Part shown: positions 42,197 to 50,872 of the stretch, piece by piece | Position numbering within the stretch: the stretch's first letter is position 1 | How the letters are laid out: every line of letters begins with the position of its first letter | Origin: BD2-11 sp965221785 | Lineage (GTDB): Bacteria > Gemmatimonadota > Gemmatimonadetes > Longimicrobiales > Gaopeijiaceae | NCBI GenBank assembly: GCA_965221785.1 | Contig: CBDCSR010000003.1 | Span: 1 to 64,000 of the forward strand | Direction of reading: 5' to 3' | Length of the DNA: 64,000 nt | Notes under the pieces: generated by a model | Database searches by the model: none | Told to the model about the DNA's origin: nothing | What the model saw: the letters and a program-made list of their open reading frames with translations, nothing else | Position numbers and translations under genes: made by a program

Positions 42197-44053
42197 TCAA
42201 CCCCGGGCCGCGACCACTTCCGGAATGCGGCGCTTCCCCGCCGGCGACCCGCTCTGCATCTCGTAGAGCCGGCGGTACAGCCCTCCCGCGCGCATGAGCT
42301 GGTCGTGGTCCCCGGCTTCGACGATCCGGCCCCCGTCCAGCACGAAGATCGCGCGCGCGCCCTGCACGGTGGACAGACGGTGCGCGATTACGAAAACGGT
42401 CCGTCCCGCGCTGAGCCGGTCCAGCGCGCGCTGCACGCGGCGTTCCGACGCGGTGTCGAGCGAACTGGTGGCCTCGTCGAGGATCAAAATCGGAGGGTCG
42501 CGCAGGATGGCGCGCGCGATCGCGAGCCGCTGGCGCTGCCCGCCGGAGAGCTCGGCGCCGCGCTCCCCGACCACGGTGTCGTAGCCCTCGGGCAGCGCTT
42601 CGATGAACTCGTGCGCACCCGCCGCGCGCGCCGCCTCCTCCACCTCCCTCGCGCCGGCCCGGGGCAGCCCGTATGCGATGTTGGCGCGCACGGATTCGTG
42701 GAAGAGCACGGTCTCCTGCGAGACGATGCCCATCATCCCGCGAAAGCTGCGCAGCTGGAAACGCCGGATATCGGTGCCGTCGATCAGGATCCTCCCCGAG
42801 GTGACCTCGAAGAACCGGCTGAGCAGATCCACCAGGGTGCTCTTCCCGGCCCCGCTCGGCCCCACCACGGCCACCATGGTCCCGCGCTCGACCACAAGTG
42901 ACACATCCTTCAGCACGGGGCTTCCCTCGTGGTAGCCGAACCCCACCCGGTCGAACACGATCTCGCGCTCGACCCCGGGGAACGGCAACGCGTCCGGCCG
43001 GTCGCGGATGGCTGCGGGCGCGTCCAGGTACTCGAACAGCCTGCGGCCTCCGACCAGGGCGGGCTGGATCATGGCGGGCAGCCTGCTCAGGTATTTTACC
43101 GGCCTGTAGAGCTTCGTGCTCAGCGCGACGAACCCCATGAACGCGGGCCCGGTGAGGTCGCCCTGCACGAGTACCAGCCGGGTGCCGTACCAGAGGATGA
43201 CGATGGTGCCGAGCGCCGCCACCATCTCGGTCACGGGGGCCGCCAGGGCGCGCACCCGCTCCGTGCGCAGGAAGGTGCGGAAGTACCGTCCCGTCAGGGC
43301 CTGGAAGCGCCCGCGCTCGTAGTCCTCGGCCGCGGACCCCTTCACCAGGCGAATCCCCGAAAAGGTCTCCTGAATCCGGGCGTTCACCTCGGCCGCCTGG
43401 TCGAGCACGCGACCGTCCTCCCGGCGCAGCTTCTTCAGCATCGGCCCCCAGATGACCACCATGCCCGGCAGCACCGCGAGCGAGAGCAGCGTCAGCGAAG
43501 GAGACACCGCCACCATGAGCGCCACCACGGCTCCCACCTCGAAGACGGCCGAGATGCCGCGCATGAACTCGCGCGTGAACAGGGTCCGCACGAGCTCGAC
43601 CTCGTGGGTCAGCCGGGAGACGATCTGCCCGATGCGCGTCCGTCCGAAGAAAACCAGGTCGAGTTCGAGCAGATGATCGTGCACCTGGTCGCGCAGGTCG
43701 CGGGTCACCCCCTGCTCCACGCGCGCCGCGAGCCAGGTCTTCAGGAAGTCGAAGACGTTCTTGACCGCGAAGACGGCGAGGATCAACAGGATGAGTGCCT
43801 GGACCGCCTCCTGCGGTCCCGGCGCGCCTGCGACGAAGCGGCCCGCGGTGGCGTCCAGCAACCGGCCCAGCATCCCCTCGCCGACCCCGCTCGAGGCGCC
43901 TGCCTCCGGCGTCATCAGGACGCTCAGGAACGGGATCAGGAGCACCATCGAGAAGGCGTCGAAGGCGGCGAACAGGATGCTCGCCGCCACGGCGCCCAGG
44001 AACACGGCGACGTAGGGACCCAGATACCGCAGGATGCGGAGATACAGCCTCAA
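42197..44053 (-). CDS. MsbA-like ABC transporter (fused membrane and ATPase domains)
   Basis: The product has 618 residues. Six membrane helices (about 1-320) precede the nucleotide-binding domain. That domain has Walker A VVGPSGAGKSTLVDLLSRFF, signature AELSGGQRQRLAIARAILRD and Walker B ILILDEATSSLDTASERRVQ with the H-loop HRLSTV. This half-transporter layout is that of MsbA-type lipid flippases and multidrug exporters. Placement between porX and an LpxL-like gene suggests lipid A or another envelope lipid as substrate. Its start overlaps the porX stop. Confidence 0.92.
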   Translation of the reverse strand: MRLYLRILRYLGPYVAVFLGAVAASILFAAFDAFSMVLLIPFLSVLMTPEAGASSGVGEGMLGRLLDATAGRFVAGAPGPQEAVQALILLILAVFAVKNVFDFLKTWLAARVEQGVTRDLRDQVHDHLLELDLVFFGRTRIGQIVSRLTHEVELVRTLFTREFMRGISAVFEVGAVVALMVAVSPSLTLLSLAVLPGMVVIWGPMLKKLRREDGRVLDQAAEVNARIQETFSGIRLVKGSAAEDYERGRFQALTGRYFRTFLRTERVRALAAPVTEMVAALGTIVILWYGTRLVLVQGDLTGPAFMGFVALSTKLYRPVKYLSRLPAMIQPALVGGRRLFEYLDAPAAIRDRPDALPFPGVEREIVFDRVGFGYHEGSPVLKDVSLVVERGTMVAVVGPSGAGKSTLVDLLSRFFEVTSGRILIDGTDIRRFQLRSFRGMMGIVSQETVLFHESVRANIAYGLPRAGAREVEEAARAAGAHEFIEALPEGYDTVVGERGAELSGGQRQRLAIARAILRDPPILILDEATSSLDTASERRVQRALDRLSAGRTVFVIAHRLSTVQGARAIFVLDGGRIVEAGDHDQLMRAGGLYRRLYEMQSGSPAGKRRIPEVVAARG

Positions 44054-45645
44054 TCCAGCGTGCTCCGGCCTCGGGGCTGCAGGCGCGCGACCGGCACGAT
44101 CATCTCCTCCGGCGAGATGCCGCCGTGCAGGAAGGACCCGCGGTAGCGTGACTGGTACTCCCGCAGCTTCGTGGGATACACCATGAAGTAGTCATCCCGG
44201 GCGACGACATAGGTCGTTCCCATCCGTCCCCGGGGCAGCCGCAGGTCGCGGGCCCGCTTGCTGCTGAAGACGGTGGACCTGCTCGCGGTCCGGAGATCCA
44301 CTCCGAACTTGTAGCGCAGGTTGGTGGTGGCGTCCCTGCGGGCGTAGATGGTGGTAGGACGGTTGCAGTGGATCGAGCCGTGATCGGTGGTGAGCACCAC
44401 GGGATAGCCCGCCGTCGCCGCTTCCTTCAGAACCTGGAAGGCGGTTGACCGCTCGAACCACCCGCGCGTCAGGTTGCGCAGCGCGACTTCGTCCCTGGCC
44501 ACCTCCATGAGGACCGGGGACTCGCTGCGCCCGTGCGTCATCAGGTCCACGAAGTTGAATACCAGGGCCACCAGTGAGCCTTCGGTGCGCACGGCCGAGC
44601 GGAAGCGGGCCCGGACCTGGTCACCCTCGCGGTCCGTGAAGATCTTCTCGTAGTGCAGCGGCACGTCGCGCCCGGTCAGCCGCCAGAGCTGAGCCGCCAG
44701 CAGTTCGTCCTCGAAGGCGTTCAGGCTCCCTTCGTCGTCGGACGCATCCCACCAGCCGGGGCGCAGCCGGGCGATTTCGTCCGGGAACAGTCCGCCGAAG
44801 ATGGCGTTGCGGGCGTAGGGCGTGGCGGTGGGCAGGATCGAGTAGTAGAGCTTCTCCTCGATCTCGAACCAGGGGGACAGGAGGGGCGCGATGACGCGCC
44901 ACTGGTCGAGCCTCATGCAGTCGAGGATCACGAAGACCACGGGATCGGTGCCCAGCAGGGGCGCCACATGGTTCTTCACGATATCCGTCGAGAGCTCGGG
45001 CCGGCTCGAGCCCGAACCGTTCACCCAGCGCGGGTAATTCCGGGTGATCCACGTTCCGAAGTCGTGGCGCAGCTCCGCCAGGATCCCGTTGACGGAATCC
45101 AGCAGACCGGTCTCGCCCGCCTGATCCAGACGGATGTGCCAGTCCACCAGCTCCGCATACAGGGAAGCGAACCGCTCGTGGGTGCGGACCTCCGCACGAA
45201 GCGCCGAGAGCGGTCCGAAGCGCGCCGCAAAGTCGCGGGCGACCTGCTGCTGGCGAATGCTCGAGCCTTCGAGGATGCGGGTGACCACCGAAAGCACCTG
45301 GCGCGGGCTGGTCGGCTTGACCAGATAGTCCTCGACGCGCCGGCCGATCGCCTCGGTCATGGTGCGGTCCTCTTCCGACTTGGTCACCATGACGACGCGG
45401 GCGTTGGGATCCTGGCGGCGGAGGATGGCAAGCACTTCGAGGCCCCGGCGCCCGGGCATCTGCTCATCGAGCATGACCAGGTCGTAGTGGTTCCGGCGCA
45501 GGAGCACGAGGGCATCGTCGCCGTTGGTGATCGCGTCCACGTGGTAGCCCCGCTGCTGCAGAAACAGCAGATGCGGTCGCAGACGGTCGATCTCGTCGTC
45601 GACCCAGAGAAGCCGCTTGGCGCGGGTGGAGGGAAGTGAGTTCAT
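44050..45645 (-). CDS. porX: PorX-type response regulator with PglZ phosphatase-like domain
   Basis: The product has 531 residues. The receiver domain (1-125) has WVDDEID and phospho-acceptor Asp60 in LVMLDEQMPGRRGLE, with Lys110 in YLVKPTSP. A helical linker leads to the PglZ, alkaline-phosphatase-superfamily domain (about 210-520). Metal and catalytic residues are in VFVILDCMRLDQW (Asp242), SILPTATPYARNAIFGG (a Thr there is the likely nucleophile) and VLTTDHGSIHC. In Bacteroidota, PorX works with PorY to control type IX secretion and cleaves oligonucleotides. No kinase partner is adjacent here. Confidence 0.88.
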   Translation of the reverse strand: MNSLPSTRAKRLLWVDDEIDRLRPHLLFLQQRGYHVDAITNGDDALVLLRRNHYDLVMLDEQMPGRRGLEVLAILRRQDPNARVVMVTKSEEDRTMTEAIGRRVEDYLVKPTSPRQVLSVVTRILEGSSIRQQQVARDFAARFGPLSALRAEVRTHERFASLYAELVDWHIRLDQAGETGLLDSVNGILAELRHDFGTWITRNYPRWVNGSGSSRPELSTDIVKNHVAPLLGTDPVVFVILDCMRLDQWRVIAPLLSPWFEIEEKLYYSILPTATPYARNAIFGGLFPDEIARLRPGWWDASDDEGSLNAFEDELLAAQLWRLTGRDVPLHYEKIFTDREGDQVRARFRSAVRTEGSLVALVFNFVDLMTHGRSESPVLMEVARDEVALRNLTRGWFERSTAFQVLKEAATAGYPVVLTTDHGSIHCNRPTTIYARRDATTNLRYKFGVDLRTASRSTVFSSKRARDLRLPRGRMGTTYVVARDDYFMVYPTKLREYQSRYRGSFLHGGISPEEMIVPVARLQPRGRSTLD

Positions 45646-45708
45646 TCGGTTGGCCGGTTGGCCGCTGCTGGCGGATCGAGGGCCCTCCGGGGCAGCGGAA
45701 GAAGGAGT

Positions 45709-46377
45709 CTATTCCATGCTGATGACATAGCGGAACCAGGCTGCCACGGGCACCCCGCCCCGGCGCGCCGGCTCGAACATCCAGCGGGCGGCCTCCTGTA
45801 TCAGCCGGCGATTGAAGTCGCGGTCGGAGGTGGGGGGCATCAGGCGAACCGAATCCGCCGCGACCCTTCCGGACTCCAGAACGAACACCCACACCTCCAC
45901 CTCCCGGTCCCTCAGGCTTCGGTTGGAGGGGGGCAGGATCATGCTGCGCGGCGAGGGAGGGATCGTCCGCGACCTCCCTTCGGCGGCCGTGCCGCCGTCC
46001 CCCCGCCCCTCGCCCTCCTCGATGCCGGGACCCTCGCCTTCGCCGGGCCGCTCCCCCAGGAGCGACGCGTAGTCGACTTCCACCGACTCCTCGAACTCGA
46101 CCGGCTCGACGTCGACGAGGACCGGGGCGGGCACACGCGGAGGAACGATGGGCCGGGGGGGCGCCATGGCCAGGCGCAGCGCCTGCATGGAACCCGATGC
46201 GGCTCGGTTGTCGCCCGCGCGCGGACCCGCGGCGGCGTACGGGGACACGACGGGCGCCGGAATGCGCCAGAAGAGGAACAGAAACACATGGAAGCCGAGC
46301 GAGAGCCCCATCGCGGCGCGCCAGAGCTTCTTCTCGCGGCGGCGGCGGTCCCGGTTGCTCGCGGTGCCCGGTGTCAT
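45709..46377 (-). CDS. TonB-family energy transducer
   Basis: The product has 222 residues. A cytoplasmic basic start and one membrane helix (about 20-40) lead to a Pro/Glu-rich linker (PRPIVPPRVPAPVLVDVEPV, then Gly/Glu repeats). The TonB C-terminal domain (about 150-222) has EVEVWVFVLESGRVAADSVR and AARWMFEPARRGGVPVAAWF. It couples inner-membrane force to outer-membrane receptors. Its stop overlaps a candidate -10 for porX. No exbB or exbD is seen in the window. Confidence 0.82.
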   Translation of the reverse strand: MTPGTASNRDRRRREKKLWRAAMGLSLGFHVFLFLFWRIPAPVVSPYAAAGPRAGDNRAASGSMQALRLAMAPPRPIVPPRVPAPVLVDVEPVEFEESVEVDYASLLGERPGEGEGPGIEEGEGRGDGGTAAEGRSRTIPPSPRSMILPPSNRSLRDREVEVWVFVLESGRVAADSVRLMPPTSDRDFNRRLIQEAARWMFEPARRGGVPVAAWFRYVISME

Positions 46378-47693
46378 CGGTCTGATGGAGGCCCTTCGGT
46401 GACGGAGATCGAAAGCCCGGCTGGTCCGGGGGGCGCGACGCCGGAAAACGAAACGGAATGAGCCTCACCTGTCGCGCCGTCCACGACCCACACCTGCCCG
46501 GAAGTCCCTAGTACCAACGAGGGGGATCCCAGGTTTCGGGCCACGGCGGCCACCTTCGGTTCCGCGGGACGCCCCATGTCGACGACCACCAGGCCCTGCT
46601 CGCCCGCGGCGATGTAGGCCCGGGACTCCAGCAGCGCCACGTCGAGGGCGTTGCGAACCCCCTGGTAGCGGGCGGCGAGTCGAGGCAGGGCAGGGTCGGA
46701 CACGTCGATGACGTATACGCCGTCCCGGCCGGCGGCCACTACGCCGAGCGCGGTGTCCACGTCGAGCGAACGGGCGCTCGCGGTCAACTCCAGAGCTCCT
46801 ATCTCCTCGAGCGTGCCTCCGTCGCGCGCCACCAGGCGAGGGCCCTCCAGCACCCACGCGATCCCTGATGCCGGCGGCCAGACCAGGTCGGCGGCGAGCG
46901 GGTCGCCCGTAGTGCGCGCGGCTTCCGACAGCTCGAGGTCGGCGCCCTCTCCCAGGCTGGTGAAGCCGAGCAGACCCGCCGGCCCCGACACCACCAGCCC
47001 CCCGCCGCTCCCCGCCGCAACGAGACGGGCGCCGCGCGCGTCGACCCTCCGGCCCGGGATGTCGTCGCGGACAAGCGGAAGCGCGAACAGGCCGCTCGGT
47101 GTGGCCGCGACGAGGGCCGCGCGCTCCTCGAGCAGCGTAGCGTCACGCAGCCCCCGCAACCCTCCCAGCGGCGATTGCGCCCCTCCCTCCAGCCAGACCA
47201 GTCCCTCGGCTCCGCTCCAGAGCGCAGCCGCCCCCGCCGCCCGGCCGCGGTCCGGCAGGAAGGGAAGCTGGACCGTCTGGCGGGGGCTGAGATCCAGCCG
47301 GGGACCGGCCACGAAACGGCGCGTGGCTCCGTCGTCGAACTCCTTGCCGAGCAGGAAGCCCAGCGTGAACCCGACGGCGGTGGCCAGCGGTGCGAAACAC
47401 TCGGTCCGGGTGCAGGTGCCCAGGTTGGGATTGAAGTCAGCCGAGGTGAATGTCGGGATGCCGACGACCACGGCCCCGATCGCGCCCCCCAGCCACTTGC
47501 GGTGGCTGCCGGGACCGGGTTCCTGCGCTGTGGCAGGCGGGGGCGGCGGCAGCGCCACGGCCACCACCAGCACCACGGCGCAAACGGCCGGCCCGCACCT
47601 GTGCCACGAGCGGCCCGGGCCACGACCCCGCGCCCGACCCGGTCCTCGCGCGCACCGCTGCGAGCGCGACCGGCAGAAGAACGGGTGGGTCAC
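46374..47693 (-). CDS. Exported beta-propeller-like protein
   Basis: The product has 439 residues. A basic start and a membrane or signal segment (about 35-55) end in VALPPPPPATAQ. A small Cys pair (CTRTEC) sits at about 92. From about 150 there are repeated 40-residue blade-like units of the LVIVD type, such as GVYVIDVSDPALPRLAARYQ and QGLVVVDMGRPAEPKVAAVA. These are typical of surface propellers. ATGA overlaps tie it to both the GWxTD and tonB genes. Function unknown. Confidence 0.65.
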   Translation of the reverse strand: MTHPFFCRSRSQRCARGPGRARGRGPGRSWHRCGPAVCAVVLVVAVALPPPPPATAQEPGPGSHRKWLGGAIGAVVVGIPTFTSADFNPNLGTCTRTECFAPLATAVGFTLGFLLGKEFDDGATRRFVAGPRLDLSPRQTVQLPFLPDRGRAAGAAALWSGAEGLVWLEGGAQSPLGGLRGLRDATLLEERAALVAATPSGLFALPLVRDDIPGRRVDARGARLVAAGSGGGLVVSGPAGLLGFTSLGEGADLELSEAARTTGDPLAADLVWPPASGIAWVLEGPRLVARDGGTLEEIGALELTASARSLDVDTALGVVAAGRDGVYVIDVSDPALPRLAARYQGVRNALDVALLESRAYIAAGEQGLVVVDMGRPAEPKVAAVARNLGSPSLVLGTSGQVWVVDGATGEAHSVSFSGVAPPGPAGLSISVTEGPPSDR

Positions 47694-49864
47694 GGCTCCC
47701 TGACCTGAAACTCCCGCTCCACCTCCAGCTGGACGCGCGCATTGCGGTCCAGGACCCGCAGCCGCAGCCCGTAGCGGCCCGGCGGGGGCTCGTCGAGCCG
47801 GATGGTGAAGTACTCGGGCAGCATGTCGCGCGCCTGCACCCGGTTCTGCTTGCTGAAGGTGAGGCGCACCGCCTGGTCGCCCTCGGCGCTGAATCCCCAG
47901 CGGTCCGCCAGCTCGCCCAGCAGCTGCACGAACGACCCGGTTCGATGAATCTCCTCCACCGTCACCGCCAGTTCCAGGTCGTACGAGGCGACCTGGTTGG
48001 AGTCGGGAAGCAGGTTGTAGAGTTCGAAGTAGACCCCGATCTCGTCATCGGGGTCATAGGTGAGTGTCGGTTCGGGCACCATGCGAAAGTCGGCTCGCCT
48101 GCGGGGCGGGTCCACCACCACCTCGAGCGACCGGGTCAGGAGGATGTCGCTCACGCTCTGTTCGCCGGCGGGAAAAGTGCGCGCGTCCACGCGCGCCCGG
48201 TGCACGGCCGCCGCCCAGCTGAGCGGATCGCGCGCTTCCGCCGACACGATGTGCGGCTGCCCGGCGGGCACGGTCGTGCGCCAGTTCAGGGGAAGTGCGC
48301 GGCCTTCCTCGAAGGTCACCTGCCGAGCCTCGGTAACGCGGCGAATCTCGGCCCCGTCCGGCTCAACCACGAAGAGGCCGGTCTCGAAGGTGGCCGCCGC
48401 CACCCCGACTGCCTGCCGGAGCGAATCCAGCGGAACCGCTGCGTACACCTCCAGATCGATCTCGTCACTTACGCCCCGGAAGCGTGCGATCTGAGCCGGG
48501 ACCTGCAGAAGCGCGGGAAGCGATGGCGCCGTGAAGCGCGCGGGCTGGCGCGCCCGGTAGTTCTCGGCGTAAAAGCGGAAGTCGTTGGCGAAGGTGGCTC
48601 CGCGGTATCCCGGCATGCCGCGGAACACGAACACCGGCCCGTTCCTTCCGTAGCTCCACACGGTCGTCACCCTGCCGGTGGACTCCATGTCTCCGGCGGC
48701 GGTCGTGTTGGCGCCGAAGCTCGCCTGGCGCAGCGGGCTGCCGTAGCGCACCCAGATCCCGCCCCGGTCGGTGCGCCATCCCGGGACATCGTACTCGGGC
48801 AGGCCGAACCGGACATCGACGTAGGCCATGCGCGACAGGTACTCGGACCAGTACTCGTTCGACGGCGTCAGGTAGAGCGGATCCCAGGCGGTCCAGAAGC
48901 GGCGGGCCGCGTCGGCGGGATCCGCACCGATCCGAGCCTCGAAGATCTCCGCGTCGTCCTGCGTGAGCAGACGCGAGACCGCCAGGAAGTCCGCGCGCAC
49001 CTCCTCTGGCAGCAACTCGACCGCATACTCGAAGGCACCCGCGGCCTCGTCGTCGCGGCCCTCGGCGTGGAGTCCCAGGCCGAGCGCGAGATAGGCGCGG
49101 GGCTCGGAAGGGGCCGCACGCACGAAGCGCAGGGCTTCGGCCGTGAACTCGGCCATGCGCCCGGTGTCGTAGTAGAACGCCAGCAGATGGGTGGCCGCCC
49201 CGGTGTGCGCGGGATTCGCGGTCAGAGCCCGGTGAAAGTGGTCGAGCATGGCCTCGCGCGCGGCGGCCCCCTGCCCCGTGGCGTAGCCCGAAGCCTGGAG
49301 CACATCCCAGACGTAGTTCGCGCTCTCGAAGGCGATGTCCCCGCGGAGCTCGGCGATGCCGATGGGGAGAAGGCGGCGGTAGCGGAGCCGGCGCCAGGTC
49401 GTCTCGCTGAAGATGCCGAGCTGATAGTGGACCTCCGCGAGCGTGGGCGCGTCGGCGCGTTCGGCCACATCCAGCGCCCGCCGGAGCATCCTGCGTGCGT
49501 CCACGCGGATCTCCTGCATCATCAGGAGCCTGGCAAGCTCCAGCAGGTACAGGGGATTCTCCGGGTCATGGCGCACGGCTTGGTCCAGCGCTTCGCGGGC
49601 GATGATGCGGCGACGGAAGTCACCCGTGCTGCGCGGAGCCTGCCGGGCGTGGTACACTCCCTTGAGGAAGTGCGCCTCCGCGTACCCGGGATCGATCGTG
49701 ACGGCTCGCTCGATATGGCCCAGGGCACGGACGGTATCGCCTTCCTGCGCCAGCCGGACACCCTCCTCCAGCGCCGCGCGCGCCGCGCTCCGCTGAGCCA
49801 GAATCCCATGCGGCAGCGACAGCGCACACAGGAGAAGGCAGACGGCGATCAGCTTCATGGACAT
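47690..49864 (-). CDS. GWxTD-domain TPR protein
   Basis: The product has 724 residues from ATG 49864, chosen so the signal peptide (LIAVCLLLCALSLPHG then ILAQ) is N-terminal. TPR units span about 25-250. The GWxTD domain (about 320-440) has the defining DVPGWRTDRGGIWVRYGSPL. The C-terminal half is beta-rich with VYFELYNLLPDSNQVASYDL. GWxTD proteins are common in Gemmatimonadota and Acidobacteriota and are of unknown role, mostly surface-associated. It heads the envelope operon running to the RDD-SpoIIM gene. Confidence 0.83.
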   Translation of the reverse strand: MSMKLIAVCLLLCALSLPHGILAQRSAARAALEEGVRLAQEGDTVRALGHIERAVTIDPGYAEAHFLKGVYHARQAPRSTGDFRRRIIAREALDQAVRHDPENPLYLLELARLLMMQEIRVDARRMLRRALDVAERADAPTLAEVHYQLGIFSETTWRRLRYRRLLPIGIAELRGDIAFESANYVWDVLQASGYATGQGAAAREAMLDHFHRALTANPAHTGAATHLLAFYYDTGRMAEFTAEALRFVRAAPSEPRAYLALGLGLHAEGRDDEAAGAFEYAVELLPEEVRADFLAVSRLLTQDDAEIFEARIGADPADAARRFWTAWDPLYLTPSNEYWSEYLSRMAYVDVRFGLPEYDVPGWRTDRGGIWVRYGSPLRQASFGANTTAAGDMESTGRVTTVWSYGRNGPVFVFRGMPGYRGATFANDFRFYAENYRARQPARFTAPSLPALLQVPAQIARFRGVSDEIDLEVYAAVPLDSLRQAVGVAAATFETGLFVVEPDGAEIRRVTEARQVTFEEGRALPLNWRTTVPAGQPHIVSAEARDPLSWAAAVHRARVDARTFPAGEQSVSDILLTRSLEVVVDPPRRRADFRMVPEPTLTYDPDDEIGVYFELYNLLPDSNQVASYDLELAVTVEEIHRTGSFVQLLGELADRWGFSAEGDQAVRLTFSKQNRVQARDMLPEYFTIRLDEPPPGRYGLRLRVLDRNARVQLEVEREFQVREP

Positions 49865-49965
49865 CCGGGAATCAAGTGCGACGGGACACGCGGAACTTGC
49901 GTGTACCCGCGACCCCCGGCAACTTGCCGCCTCCAATACCCTTACGGTCGCCGAGCACCGAGCAG

Positions 49966-50850
49966 ATGAACTCCACGACCGGTCCGCGCGGCCCCGGCGC
50001 GTACCTCGAACTGACCAAGCCGGGGATCGCCTGTTTCGTGATGACCCTGACCGGGGTGTCCTGCTACATCGCGGTCGGCGGCGCCCTCGGGGTTCTCCTG
50101 ATCCTCCACACGGCGCTGGGTACGGGACTGGTGACGGGCGGCGCGCTGGCGCTCAACCAGTACGCCGAGCGCCGCGAGGACGCGCTCATGTCGCGCACCC
50201 GCGCACGCCCCATCCCGTCGGGGCGCGTCACTCCGCGCGAGGCTCGCGATTTCGGGCTTCTGCTTACCGTGGCCGGGGCCCTCTACCTTTGGAACGCTGC
50301 CGGATGGCTGCCCGCCGTTCTCGCCCTGCTCTCGAGCGCCCTTTACGTGCTGGTGTACACGCCGCTCAAGACGCGGACTTCGCTCGCGAGTCTGGTGGGC
50401 GCGTTTCCGGGCGCGCTTCCCGTGCTGGTGGGCTGGAGTGCGGCGGCGGGCACGTTGTCGGCGCAGGCGTTCGCGGTGTTCGGGGTCTTCTTCATCTGGC
50501 AGCTTCCGCACATCCTCGCGCTGGCGTGGATCTGCCGCGAGGACCATGCCCGCGCGGGCATCATCATGGCGCCCCCGGGCGACGAGCACGGACGCCTCCT
50601 CAGCCTGCGCATGCTGGCAGCCGCCGCCGCGCTGCTTCCGGTGAGTCTTGCGCCCGTGTTGCTCGACCTGACCGGCATCGTGTACGCCGCAGGCGCATTG
50701 GTGGCGGGCATCGCGCTTCTGGCGGTGACGTTCGCGGCCGCGGGGCGCCTTACGGACCGACGGGCGCGCCGGGTCTTCCTGGGCACCCTGCTCTATCAGC
50801 CCTGCCTGCTGGTGCTGCTGATCGTCGATACCCTGGCCGTCGGTGGATGA
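49966..50850 (+). CDS. ctaB: Protoheme IX farnesyltransferase (heme O synthase)
   Basis: The product has 294 residues from ATG 49966. It is a UbiA-family prenyltransferase with about eight membrane helices. The first polyprenyl-diphosphate motif is NQYAERREDALMSRTRARPI, with the usual heme O synthase end PSGRVTP, and the second loop carries DEHGRLLSLRML in place of a DxxxD motif. It makes heme O for terminal oxidases. It is divergent from the GWxTD gene, leaving about 100 bp for two promoters. No cytochrome oxidase genes are nearby. Confidence 0.9.
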   Translation: MNSTTGPRGPGAYLELTKPGIACFVMTLTGVSCYIAVGGALGVLLILHTALGTGLVTGGALALNQYAERREDALMSRTRARPIPSGRVTPREARDFGLLLTVAGALYLWNAAGWLPAVLALLSSALYVLVYTPLKTRTSLASLVGAFPGALPVLVGWSAAAGTLSAQAFAVFGVFFIWQLPHILALAWICREDHARAGIIMAPPGDEHGRLLSLRMLAAAAALLPVSLAPVLLDLTGIVYAAGALVAGIALLAVTFAAAGRLTDRRARRVFLGTLLYQPCLLVLLIVDTLAVGG

Positions 50851-50872
50851 CCCTTTGAACCGGAGCGCGACC

